From positions 1-64,000 of the forward strand of contig NZ_FONA01000021.1 in the NCBI RefSeq assembly GCF_900112795.1: 64,000 nucleotides of DNA, in the 5' to 3' direction. Both the position numbers and the translations under genes were made by a program. Of this stretch, positions 6,825-15,094 are shown piece by piece (the stretch's first letter is position 1; every line of letters starts with the position of its first letter). The DNA is from Thermophagus xiamenensis. GTDB lineage: Bacteria; Bacteroidota; Bacteroidia; Bacteroidales; Marinilabiliaceae. Below the pieces are notes generated by a model. That model saw only the letters and a program-made list of their open reading frames with translations. It made no database searches and was not told the origin of the DNA.

Positions 6825-8057
6825 TTATTTAAATTCCATTCCTATCAATGAAATATCATCAAAAACAGCGCCCAATTCAATGTGGTAAGAAACCAATTGC
6901 TTTGCTTCTTCCATATTTTCTTCAATACTTTTTTGATTGGTAATAATCTTCTCAATATTCATCAACCCAGAATGCACCTCATTGTCACGTTCCAATTCAA
7001 TAAGCCCATCTGTAAAGGCCATTAGTTTGGCATTTTTGGGAACTTTTATCTTACCTACTTCGATGGAAGGAATAACATCCAACATGCCTAAGCCTATACA
7101 ACCCTGGTCAAGAGACATTAGATGTGATTTTCGTCGGTCAAACAGCAAAGGCGGTAAATGTCCGGCATTTACATAAACAAGCCGACGACTGCGCAGGTTA
7201 TATTTCCCAATAAAAAGCGTGATGAATTTTTCATTATTGGCACTGGCATTTACTCTCTGATTCAATTGATGAATCAGTTTTTTCATATCAATCCCGGAGG
7301 TGAAAAGTGTGCGTACAACAGCCTGAAAATTGGACATTAATAAAGCTGCAGAGATACCTTTGCCTGAAACATCGGCCACGCAAAATCCAATGGAATGACG
7401 TGACAAAGGAATAATATCATAGTAATCACCACCTACACCCCAATGAGGATGATAAAACGCATGCAATGACAATTTTCGATGGTTTGGAAGATCCTCCGGA
7501 CTGGGAATGAGTTGAGTCTGTATTTTGGAAGCCACCTCCATCTCCTTCTTAAGGGCCTCTTGTTCCAGGATAGCTTCCTGCATGCGTTTGTTTTCAATGA
7601 AAACAATAATCAGATTGGATATTATTTGTATTAACTTTAAGTGCTTTATGGTAGGACTTATTCCGTGGTGTTCTTCTTCCACATCACCAATAAGAACATA
7701 TCCTATAGCACGATAACGATGGAAAAGAGGAATTACAGCATCAAACCCTTGCAAGGGGAGGGGCGGAGAAAGGGTAATATTTTCTATTGTTTTGAATGGT
7801 AATAAATCCCTTTCAACTTTAATTTTTTCAACCTCTTGGGCAGAGACACCAGAAACCAGCAAATTTTTCCACTCACCATCAGAATTGGTAAAAACAAGAA
7901 TTTTCCCAACCTCTAACTCTTCTCGAAGCAATATTTCAAACTCGGCCAGCAAATCTTCAACCGAATGGTCCTGGTTGATGGTTTGCGCTATATCTAACAA
8001 TATATTGAGTCTATCTTTATATAATCGAAGTCGCTTCTTTTTCACCTGCGTAATCAT
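6825..8057 (-). CDS. GAF-domain PP2C (RsbU/SpoIIE-type) serine phosphatase
   Basis: The 410-residue soluble protein starts with a GAF-like sensor domain at about residues 15-160. A short coiled linker follows (about 160-180, EQEALKKEMEVASKIQTQLIP). The C-terminal PP2C SpoIIE-type phosphatase domain covers about 190-405. Metal-binding motifs are present: GGDYYD near 207, ADVSGKG near 229, FTDGL near 354 and the final DDIS near 399. Such enzymes dephosphorylate anti-sigma-factor antagonists in partner-switching pathways. No kinase or antagonist gene is next to it. It converges on the unknown gene at 6262 and lies downstream of EF-P on the same strand. Confidence 0.85.
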   Translation of the reverse strand: MITQVKKKRLRLYKDRLNILLDIAQTINQDHSVEDLLAEFEILLREELEVGKILVFTNSDGEWKNLLVSGVSAQEVEKIKVERDLLPFKTIENITLSPPLPLQGFDAVIPLFHRYRAIGYVLIGDVEEEHHGISPTIKHLKLIQIISNLIIVFIENKRMQEAILEQEALKKEMEVASKIQTQLIPSPEDLPNHRKLSLHAFYHPHWGVGGDYYDIIPLSRHSIGFCVADVSGKGISAALLMSNFQAVVRTLFTSGIDMKKLIHQLNQRVNASANNEKFITLFIGKYNLRSRRLVYVNAGHLPPLLFDRRKSHLMSLDQGCIGLGMLDVIPSIEVGKIKVPKNAKLMAFTDGLIELERDNEVHSGLMNIEKIITNQKSIEENMEEAKQLVSYHIELGAVFDDISLIGMEFK

Positions 8058-8144
8058 GGGAATTTAATGTCATACATTCCGCATAAATGTACGAAATTAT
8101 ATTATTCTTTGCGAAAATTTATTTTATTGAAATTTATCAACAAT

Positions 8145-8188
8145 AAAAAACCTGCCAAAAGTATCAGATACTTTTTTGACAGGTTTGG
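8145..8188 (-). terminator. Rho-independent terminator after efp
   Basis: On the minus strand, AAACCTGTCAAAAAAGTATC pairs with GATACTTTTGGCAGGTTT and runs into TTTTTT. It lies 45 bp after the efp stop codon. Confidence 0.85.
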
Positions 8189-8232
8189 AAAATTATTTTT
8201 TAACGTCAAAAGAACTATTAACCTAAATACTT

Positions 8233-8802
8233 TTAATCTTTCACTCTTTCCACATATGATTGGTCGCGAGTATCCACCTTAATACGATCACCGGTATTAA
8301 TAAACAGAGGAACCATAATGGTGGCACCGGTATCAATGGTGGCGGGTTTCAATGAGCTGGTTGAGGAAGTATCGCCCCGCACCCCTGGCTCGGTATAAGT
8401 AACCTCATAGGTAATAAACTGCGGCAGATTAACCATCAAAGGGGTTTCGGTATCGGCGTGATAAACCACCTCAACTTCCAATCCTTCTTTTAATAAATGA
8501 GGACTTTCTACAAGGTCCTTTGCCAAATTGATTTGTTCAAAGGTTTCACTATTCATAAAATGATACCCCAAATCATCGTTATATAAAAACTGATGGGGTC
8601 GTCGTTCCACACGCGCCTCATTAACTTTATGTCCGGATGGAAATGTATTATCAATTACTTTCCCTGTTGCCACATTTTTAAGTTTGGTTCTGACAAAGGC
8701 AGGACCTTTACCGGGCTTCACATGCTGAAACTGGACAATAAAGTAGAGCTGCCCGTTTAATTCGATGCACATGCCATTTCTAAAATCTGCAGTAGTTGCC
8801 AT
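8233..8802 (-). CDS. efp: elongation factor P
   Basis: At 189 residues, it matches the usual length of EF-P (185-190). The N-terminal KOW-like domain has the exposed loop HVKPGKGPA, with Lys32 at the tip where Bacteria modify EF-P. Two OB-like domains follow, and the C-terminus has the expected [33 protein letters not shown] pattern in two short blocks. EF-P frees ribosomes stalled on proline runs. No EpmA/EpmB or YmfI-like modifier gene is in the window. Start ATG at 8802, with a promoter candidate about 45 bp upstream and a strong terminator after the gene, so it is monocistronic. Confidence 0.97.
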   Translation of the reverse strand: MATTADFRNGMCIELNGQLYFIVQFQHVKPGKGPAFVRTKLKNVATGKVIDNTFPSGHKVNEARVERRPHQFLYNDDLGYHFMNSETFEQINLAKDLVESPHLLKEGLEVEVVYHADTETPLMVNLPQFITYEVTYTEPGVRGDTSSTSSLKPATIDTGATIMVPLFINTGDRIKVDTRDQSYVERVKD

Positions 8803-8842
8803 TTAATTTTCTGTTAAAATTAGATGTGTAATTTTTGCCCTG

Positions 8843-8874
8843 CAAAAATAGTGTAAATCAGATTAACCCTCCAA
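8843..8874 (-). promoter_or_regulatory. promoter of efp
   Basis: On the minus strand, TTGG (8874-8871) and TATTTTTG (8850-8843) are 21 bp apart, which fits the Bacteroidota TTG/TAnnTTTG pattern. Transcription would start near 8836, giving a leader of about 33 nt. Confidence 0.55.
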
Positions 8875-8884
8875 ATTATTGGCT

Positions 8885-9688
8885 TTATTCTACCACGAAA
8901 CTGGAAAATGGTTCCTGAAGGCCTCTAAATTGTTCCAAGTTACAAGTAAAAGCTCCAACCCTTAGCTGAAACCGAATACGTACGGGCACGCGGTTCTTGT
9001 CACGAGAGATCCAAACTTGCATATCGTCCTCGGTTTTAAAGGCACGACCGACCTCTGTCACCGGTGAAAACAAATAGCATTCCAATTTGCCCAACGGGGT
9101 ATTTATAACATCTATGCCCATATAACGAATGCGAAGGGGGAACAACTCATCTGAGAAATAGGTCATAATTTCGATAACCTCGCCTTTTTTCAGGTTATCA
9201 TTAAATTTATTTTTACGCGCATAATAAAATGCAGAAAGAATATCCTGAATATTCTTGGGGACCCAATGTTCACCAGATTTTTGGCTTCTTACCAATGCAG
9301 AATCCTCATGATGATGTTCAAACAATACTTCATTATAATATTTGTACCCCCCTTCCCGAATGCTTCGGATGGCTTTAACAGGTAATTGGGAGGAAGGATC
9401 AATAAAGCTTTCATACCGGTCACGCACTTTATAAACGGCGTCCGCCAATCCAACAGTTCTGCCACTGGCTACGACATGATGCACCGGTTTCCCCAATAAA
9501 ACAGTATCTTTTACAGTCAACCGGGCCTCTCCGCCTTTTATGAATCCATATTTGAGGGAATAAACGAGTTCCTCACCAGGAGAATAGTTCATGCTACCAC
9601 TGCCAGGAAAAGGTATAACCATATTTCCGGCCAAGGCAGATATCCCTGCAAAACAAGACAGAATAAAAAAAGTAGCTTTAAAAATCAT
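8885..9688 (-). CDS. DUF3108 domain exported protein
   Basis: This 267-residue protein has a signal peptide (about residues 1-20). The DUF3108 pattern follows: an N-terminal SPGEELVYSLKYGFIKGGEA strand pair, the GRTVGLADAVYKVRDRYES motif and a C-terminal PVRIRFQL strand. DUF3108 proteins are periplasmic, beta-rich, of unknown function, and conserved across Bacteroidota; structural similarity to LolA-like folds is sometimes proposed. The gene is transcribed toward efp but separated by the efp promoter. It lies after the ABC exporter operon with an 86-bp gap. Confidence 0.8.
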   Translation of the reverse strand: MIFKATFFILSCFAGISALAGNMVIPFPGSGSMNYSPGEELVYSLKYGFIKGGEARLTVKDTVLLGKPVHHVVASGRTVGLADAVYKVRDRYESFIDPSSQLPVKAIRSIREGGYKYYNEVLFEHHHEDSALVRSQKSGEHWVPKNIQDILSAFYYARKNKFNDNLKKGEVIEIMTYFSDELFPLRIRYMGIDVINTPLGKLECYLFSPVTEVGRAFKTEDDMQVWISRDKNRVPVRIRFQLRVGAFTCNLEQFRGLQEPFSSFVVE

Positions 9689-9774
9689 AACAATAAGGTT
9701 TTGCTCCCAAAAAACTAAATATTTATAGTTTTTATATGGGAGCTTTGCTTAATTGTTACAATTTTAGGGCCAAT

Positions 9775-10995
9775 TTATTCATAGCGTAATGCATCGATGG
9801 GGTCAAGACTGGCAGCCTTACGGGCCGGATACCATCCGAAAAAGATTCCAACTACTGCACAAACGGCAAATGAGAGCAAAATGGATTGCTCGGTTACCAA
9901 TATGGGCCAATTCAAAAAATTGCCTATTCCATAAGAAACAGCCAGACCAAGAAAAATTCCTAACAACCCCCCTCCCACACTTACAATTATGGCTTCCATA
10001 AGAAACTGCGACAGGATATCTATCCCGCGCCCTCCGATAGCCATTCGCAATCCTATTTCGCGCGTCCGCTCCGTTACGGAGACAAACATGATGTTCATGA
10101 TGCCAATGCCACCTACCAACAATGAAATTCCCGCAATGGCACCTAAAAGAATGGTAAGCATCTCACTGGTGGAACTAAATGTGGATATCAATTCCTGTTG
10201 AGACCTTACGGTGAAATCATCTTCATCGTCCTCACCAAGTTCGTGAGAAAGCCTCAAAGCCTCAGCTATTTCTTCTTCTGCGGCTTCGGAATCGGCCTCG
10301 CTGGTAGCACTGGCATAGATATCCTGAATGTGTGTAATGGCCATGACTCGTTTTTGTACAGTGGTGTATGGCGCCAGAATAATATCATCCTGGTCCTGTC
10401 CAAAAGAGTTCTCTCCTTTTTCGCCCAATACTCCAATCACCTTAAAGGGAATTTTTCCAAACCGAACCGTTTCTCCAATGACCGATTCTTTGTCCGGGAA
10501 TAACTCTTCAACCACTGTCTGCCCCAACAAACAAACCTTGGATGCACGTTTAATATGATAATCACTAAACATGACCCCCTCGTCCACTTCCATTTTTCTG
10601 ATGTCCAAGAATTCTGTGTTTACGCCTTGAATCATGGTAGGCCAGTTATTGGAACCTGCAATGGCCTGCCCCGATGTTTTCACCACGGGAGAAATAGCCG
10701 AAATATGCTCAGCATATTTTTTTATGGTCTCTATATCTTTCATATCCAAGGTTTTCATGGATGACGGATCAATTCTCACGCCACCCCGCTCTTCACTTCC
10801 CGGGCGAATCATCACCATATTTGCACCCATGGAAGAAATCTGTTCCTGAATACTTTGTTTGGATCCCTGCCCTATGGCCAGCATGGTAATAACAGATGTT
10901 ACCCCGATGATGATTCCCAGCATGGTCAGAAAGGTTCGCATCTTATTACGAAACATTGCCTTGAGGGCTATCTTTGCAAGATTAAATATATTCAT
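9775..10995 (-). CDS. MacB-type ABC transporter permease
   Basis: The 406-residue inner-membrane protein has the MacB/FtsX layout. TM1 is at about 20-42 (MRTFLTMLGIIIGVTSVITM). A large periplasmic MacB_PCD domain spans about 45-275. Three C-terminal helices lie near 285-310, 335-355 and 370-390, with the FtsX signature TERTREIGLRMAIGGRG. It lacks a fused ATPase, which is encoded just upstream (gap 18 bp). It is the last gene of a TolC-MacA-ATPase-permease operon. Such exporters use ATP to drive periplasmic substrates (peptides, lipoproteins, macrolides) through TolC; the substrate here is unknown. Confidence 0.9.
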   Translation of the reverse strand: MNIFNLAKIALKAMFRNKMRTFLTMLGIIIGVTSVITMLAIGQGSKQSIQEQISSMGANMVMIRPGSEERGGVRIDPSSMKTLDMKDIETIKKYAEHISAISPVVKTSGQAIAGSNNWPTMIQGVNTEFLDIRKMEVDEGVMFSDYHIKRASKVCLLGQTVVEELFPDKESVIGETVRFGKIPFKVIGVLGEKGENSFGQDQDDIILAPYTTVQKRVMAITHIQDIYASATSEADSEAAEEEIAEALRLSHELGEDDEDDFTVRSQQELISTFSSTSEMLTILLGAIAGISLLVGGIGIMNIMFVSVTERTREIGLRMAIGGRGIDILSQFLMEAIIVSVGGGLLGIFLGLAVSYGIGNFLNWPILVTEQSILLSFAVCAVVGIFFGWYPARKAASLDPIDALRYE

Positions 10996-11013
10996 GGTTT
11001 GTGAAATTTCTGA

Positions 11014-11727
11014 TTACATGCTTTTTGCCGGACGACCAATATTGGCATAATCGTCAATAATTTCGCCGTCTTTTAATACGATGGTACGTTTGCTGTACTC
11101 GGCGATGTCAGGTTCGTGCGTAACAAAAACGATTGTTTTTCCCTGACTGTTCAGCTCCTGAAACAGAGACATGATGTCGAGGGTTGTTTTGCTGTCGAGA
11201 TTTCCTGTGGCTTCATCGGCCAATATCATTACGGGGTCATTGACCAGGGCCCGGGCAATGGCCACCCGCTGCTGCTGACCGCCGGAAAGCTGATTGGGCG
11301 CATGGTCCATACGATTGGCCAATCCGACAATTCGCAGGGCTTCAACAGCCATTTCCTTTCTTTTACGTGAAGGAATAGTGGAATTATACATTAAGGGCAA
11401 CTCCACGTTTTCCAAGGCTGAAGTACGAGGAAGCAAGTTAAAAGACTGAAAGACAAATCCTATTTTCCGATTTCGGATTAAAGCCAGTTCATTTTTGGAC
11501 AAACTGCTTACATCGACCCCGTCGAGGAAATAATGCCCGGATGTGGGCTTATCGAGTGCACCAAGAACATTTAATAAGGTAGATTTTCCCGAACCACTGG
11601 TTCCCATTATGGTAACGAATTCGCCCTCTTCCACGGTAAAAGAAACACCTCGTAAGGCATGAACGGTCTCAATCCCCACAATAAAATCTCTTTTCAGCTG
11701 CGATATTTTTATGATTTCATGCTTCAT
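11014..11727 (-). CDS. MacB-type ABC transporter ATPase
   Basis: About 237 residues if started at MKHEIIKISQLKRD (11727); an in-frame ATG at 11748 would add seven residues. Walker A is GTSGSGKST, the Q-loop lies in FVFQSFNLL, the signature is LSGGQQQR, Walker B is VMILADEATGNLD, and the H-loop is VTHEP. This is the LolD/MacB-ATPase subfamily. Note Ala in DEATGNLD where most relatives have Pro (DEPT). It pairs with the permease immediately downstream and the periplasmic adaptor upstream. A 137-bp gap separates it from the adaptor gene. Confidence 0.92.
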   Translation of the reverse strand: MKHEIIKISQLKRDFIVGIETVHALRGVSFTVEEGEFVTIMGTSGSGKSTLLNVLGALDKPTSGHYFLDGVDVSSLSKNELALIRNRKIGFVFQSFNLLPRTSALENVELPLMYNSTIPSRKRKEMAVEALRIVGLANRMDHAPNQLSGGQQQRVAIARALVNDPVMILADEATGNLDSKTTLDIMSLFQELNSQGKTIVFVTHEPDIAEYSKRTIVLKDGEIIDDYANIGRPAKSM

Positions 11728-11864
11728 TGCATCATTTCGTTTTATCAAAAATTCATGTTAACCCCGAATAACCGGTACTTTCTAAACCACATTTCTTAAA
11801 TAGTTCCGAATTGTGTTTTCGGGAAAAAGATACCGAAGCTTTCCGACAATACCATCAAGAAGCA

Positions 11865-13064
11865 TTATCTTCTGCCCCCACCCGGTCTGCTGGGCATAAA
11901 AGGACTCCTGTCCGACTCGGAAGAACCATTGATTTGTGCATGATCCATTCCTATAACTACCGAATCCCCGGGCAAAACCCCTTCTTTTATTTCGTAAAAA
12001 ACACCATCATCTATTCCGGTAATCACGATGGTTGGCTTTAAAGTGCCATGTTCCCACAGCCATAATCTTTTATGATCTGCGGCCGATTCATCTCCCATCC
12101 TATCTTCTGGCCCTCTATGAGGAGGCATATCCATTCCTTCTGGCATATTCCCTTCCGGCGAAAACTGAAAGGCAGCAGCAGGAACAACGGTAACATCCGT
12201 AGCTTCCTCCGTTATAATGGTAACCTCGGCCGTTAACCCCGGTTTTAGTTTCAAGTCAGGGTTGGGCGCATCGATAATAACGGTATATGTCACCACATTA
12301 CTCTCTTCCACAGCCTCCAGGCGTACCTGGGTTACTTTACCGGCAAATACCTGATCGGGATAGGCATCAACGGTAAAAGTCACTCTTTGCCCCTCTTCCA
12401 CCTGGCCAATATCTGCTTCATCAACATCTGCTTCCACTTGCATTTGCGTCAAATCTTTGGCAATCAAAAATAAGGTAGGCGTACTAAAACTGGCTGCCAC
12501 AGTCTGTCCTTCTTCCACACTTACACTAAGAACAACGCCGTCGATAGGAGAATAGATGCGAGCATAAGAAAGATTAACCGCTGCTTGTTCAACCTCCGAC
12601 TCAAGAGATTCAACCGAAGCTTTAGCTGTCCTGTAAAGGTAGTTGGCTTCATCATATTCGGCCTCGCTCACCATGCCTTTTTCAAAAAGCATTTTAACAC
12701 GCTGAAAGGCTTTTTCCTGATATTCCAGTTCACTGCGTGCTGATGATAAACTTGCCTTACGTTGCAAGAGACTTGCACTTAAAGCACTTTCATCAATTTG
12801 AGCTATTAACTGTCCTTTGGTAACTTTGTCGTTGTAATCGACAAAAATGTTTTGGATGACACCCGAAACCTGAGTACCCACTTCCACCTGATCTATTGGT
12901 TCAACGGTTCCCGTTGCGGTAACGGTGTTAACGATACTCCCTTTTTCAACCACTTGAATACGCGGTTTCAATTCATTTTCAGGGCTCTTTTTCCCCACAA
13001 AAAAAACAATTACCAGGATCAGAGCCAGGATGGCTGCACCCCCATAGATGTATTTACGCTTCAT
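11865..13064 (-). CDS. MacA/HlyD-type periplasmic adaptor subunit
   Basis: About 399 residues from ATG 13064 (MKRKYIYGG); an ATG at 13088 is possible. One N-terminal TM (about 4-23) anchors it in the inner membrane. A lipoyl half-motif VEVGTQVSGVIQ near residue 60, a helical hairpin (about 95-165), the second lipoyl half (YSPIDGVVLSV) and beta-barrel domains follow. An unusual acidic, Met/Pro/His-rich insert (NMPEGMDMPPHRGPEDRMGD) lies near residue 315. The C-terminus ends PGGGRR. It bridges the ABC permease and TolC. It follows the TolC gene in one operon. Confidence 0.9.
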   Translation of the reverse strand: MKRKYIYGGAAILALILVIVFFVGKKSPENELKPRIQVVEKGSIVNTVTATGTVEPIDQVEVGTQVSGVIQNIFVDYNDKVTKGQLIAQIDESALSASLLQRKASLSSARSELEYQEKAFQRVKMLFEKGMVSEAEYDEANYLYRTAKASVESLESEVEQAAVNLSYARIYSPIDGVVLSVSVEEGQTVAASFSTPTLFLIAKDLTQMQVEADVDEADIGQVEEGQRVTFTVDAYPDQVFAGKVTQVRLEAVEESNVVTYTVIIDAPNPDLKLKPGLTAEVTIITEEATDVTVVPAAAFQFSPEGNMPEGMDMPPHRGPEDRMGDESAADHKRLWLWEHGTLKPTIVITGIDDGVFYEIKEGVLPGDSVVIGMDHAQINGSSESDRSPFMPSRPGGGRR

Positions 13065-13193
13065 AATGTTGTTGGTATTTCGTGACATTTTACTTTAAAA
13101 ACGCGAACACGTTCTCTCTGTTAAGTTTATTATATAGTTTTCAAATTCTTCCCTTTTCCCAAAAGGGTACGGGGAAGCACCTGTTAAAATTTT

Positions 13194-14552
13194 CTATTCA
13201 CTTGTATTTGTTTCCATTGCCGTATCGTAATTCTCCGTACCAATAGGATAACCTCTGTAAAAATCCAATATCTTGTGGTACAACAAAACCGAATATCTGG
13301 CTTGAATAAGTTCCGCATTGGCGTTTAACAAATCGTTTTTAGACTGCCGCAAGTCTATTGCATTGGACATCCCCAACTGAAATTGCTCCTGCTGATATTC
13401 GTAGCTAATCTTTGCTGCATTTACTTTCTCAAGAGCCGCCTGATAGCGTTCCTGTTGTCCTTTAAGTTCCACAAAAACCTGTTCAACAGTTTGCAGAAGA
13501 TTATTTTGGGTTTCCCGGGCATTCAATTCAGCCTGGTAGACCATTACTTTCGAACGGGCTACATTGGCTTTATTCTGGTTCCGACTGAAAATGGGAACAC
13601 TTAATGATAGCCCCACATACTGAGTGAACCGGTCATTAAATTGAGAACCCAAAGAACCATCGTAATTATCGGAATAGGAAGAACTGGCAGAAGCATTAAG
13701 ATTAATTGTTGGCAAATATCCTGCCTTAGCGTTGGCGAGGTCAATACGTGCAACCTCAGTTGACAAATTACTGTTTTTTACCTCAGGACGTTTGGTTAAA
13801 ACCTCTACCACGATGGTGTCCAATGAAGGGACCTCGTCGTTTGGGACATCCACCCGGTCAGGGAACAGTGGACTAAAATCAATATCATACGATAGATTGA
13901 GCATGGTTTTCAGGTCGGTGATGCGGATATCCAACTCATTTTTTGCAGTCACCATAGAATAACGGTCCGAAGCATATTGGGACTCGATCTCTGCTAAGTC
14001 TTTTCGCGAAATGGTTCCGGCATCAAACAATGCTTTGTAACGTTCCAGATTTACCTTTGATGTTTCAACCACATCCTGATAGTACAGATAATTCTCTCTA
14101 GCATAAAGGATATTGAGCCATGCCTGAGTAACCGACAAAACGATATCATTTTGGGCTTCGGCAACATCAAGTCGTGCCTTCTCTAATTCAATTTCTCCGG
14201 CCTTGATGTTATTATTTATGATGCCTCCCTGATAAATGGGCACTTCAGTATTTACTCCAACCTGTACGCCTTTTGAGAACTCACCACCCGTATTATCAAA
14301 AGCCCGGGAATTATTGCCCGACAGGGTTGATGAAGCACTTAATGAAGGCAGTCGACTACTCTTTGTTTCCAAAAGATTTGCTTCTTCTGCTTCTATGGCT
14401 ATTCTTGCACTTTGAACAGATATATTGTTTTCGAGCGCATATTCTATACATTTTTCCAAGGTCCATCCTTTCGCTCCTTCTTCATTCTGCGAATAAAGAG
14501 GAATAGTGAATAACAGCCCTAATAACAGTATTGCGTTAATTATTCGTCCCAT
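13194..14552 (-). CDS. TolC family outer membrane efflux protein
   Basis: From ATG 14552 (MGRIINAILLLG) the product has about 452 residues; an ATG 54 bp upstream lacks a signal-peptide shape. The signal peptide ends near residue 22. Two OEP repeats of long amphipathic helices with short strand pairs follow, the TolC trimer architecture. The conserved start WTLEKCIEYALENN matches OEP proteins. It is the first gene of the operon with adaptor, ATPase and permease, making a complete tripartite exporter. Confidence 0.92.
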   Translation of the reverse strand: MGRIINAILLLGLLFTIPLYSQNEEGAKGWTLEKCIEYALENNISVQSARIAIEAEEANLLETKSSRLPSLSASSTLSGNNSRAFDNTGGEFSKGVQVGVNTEVPIYQGGIINNNIKAGEIELEKARLDVAEAQNDIVLSVTQAWLNILYARENYLYYQDVVETSKVNLERYKALFDAGTISRKDLAEIESQYASDRYSMVTAKNELDIRITDLKTMLNLSYDIDFSPLFPDRVDVPNDEVPSLDTIVVEVLTKRPEVKNSNLSTEVARIDLANAKAGYLPTINLNASASSSYSDNYDGSLGSQFNDRFTQYVGLSLSVPIFSRNQNKANVARSKVMVYQAELNARETQNNLLQTVEQVFVELKGQQERYQAALEKVNAAKISYEYQQEQFQLGMSNAIDLRQSKNDLLNANAELIQARYSVLLYHKILDFYRGYPIGTENYDTAMETNTSE

Positions 14553-14696
14553 CTTAGAAATTTCAGTTTTGATTTGGATGCCTAAATTATACCAGCAGAT
14601 ATTCATTCTTCCATTTTTTCATTCAACAACCACTTTTTCACTACCATAATGTATTTTATCTCTATATTACGAACTCTTTAAAGGTGTAGCACCGGC

Positions 14697-14750
14697 TATC
14701 TTTGTTAACATCTCATTAACATGGAATAAAAATTCAAAAACATATCTTTG
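14697..14750 (+). promoter_or_regulatory. tandem -7 boxes before the Cys/Lys-rich gene
   Basis: TATCTTTGTTAA occurs twice, at 14697-14708 and 14743-14754, each containing a perfect TAnnTTTG. The proximal one would start transcription near 14757, about 50 nt before the ATG at 14808. Matching -33 TTG elements are not obvious for either copy. Confidence 0.45.
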
Positions 14751-14807
14751 TTAAGAATCAATCTAAATATTAAGAACAGATTTTATTAACCTAAAAACAA
14801 TAGTACT

Positions 14808-15032
14808 ATGAAACGTAAACTGGCTTTATCCTTTCTTTTGGTATTTACTTTAGCAATTACGGCTCCCGTAATGAGCAGCGCAGCTATTCAGGAACCGGAA
14901 AAAACCGAAAAAAAGGCATGTGACAAGGAAAAACCATGCTGCGAAAAAGAAAAAAAAGCATGTGACAAGAAAGCAGAGAAAAAAGAATGTAGTAAGGCTT
15001 GTGATAAAAAAGCTAAAGAAGAAAAAAAATAG
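14808..15032 (+). CDS. small exported Cys/Lys/Glu-rich protein, possibly metal-binding
   Basis: The 74-residue protein has a clear signal peptide (MKRKLALSFLLVFTLAITAP, cleavage near residue 26). The mature 48 residues are almost only Lys, Glu, Asp, Ala and seven Cys in repeats of the type KACDKE, PCCEKE, KACDKK, KECSK, ACDKK. The spaced cysteines suggest metal or redox binding, but no metallothionein family match can be claimed. It has its own -7 boxes and a terminator, so it is a monocistronic, probably well-expressed gene. It is divergent from the exporter operon. Confidence 0.75.
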   Translation: MKRKLALSFLLVFTLAITAPVMSSAAIQEPEKTEKKACDKEKPCCEKEKKACDKKAEKKECSKACDKKAKEEKK

Positions 15033-15047
15033 TTGTTGTATGACAAG

Positions 15048-15087
15048 AAAAAGGGCTTCCTATCAAATTAGGATAGCCCTTTTTTTG
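15048..15087 (+). terminator. bidirectional terminator
   Basis: AAAAAGGGCTTCCTA pairs with TAGGATAGCCCTTTTTTT around a 6-nt loop. T-runs on both strands serve the Cys/Lys-rich gene (plus) and the outer-membrane protein gene (minus). Confidence 0.9.
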
Positions 15088-15094
15088 TAAAGCT

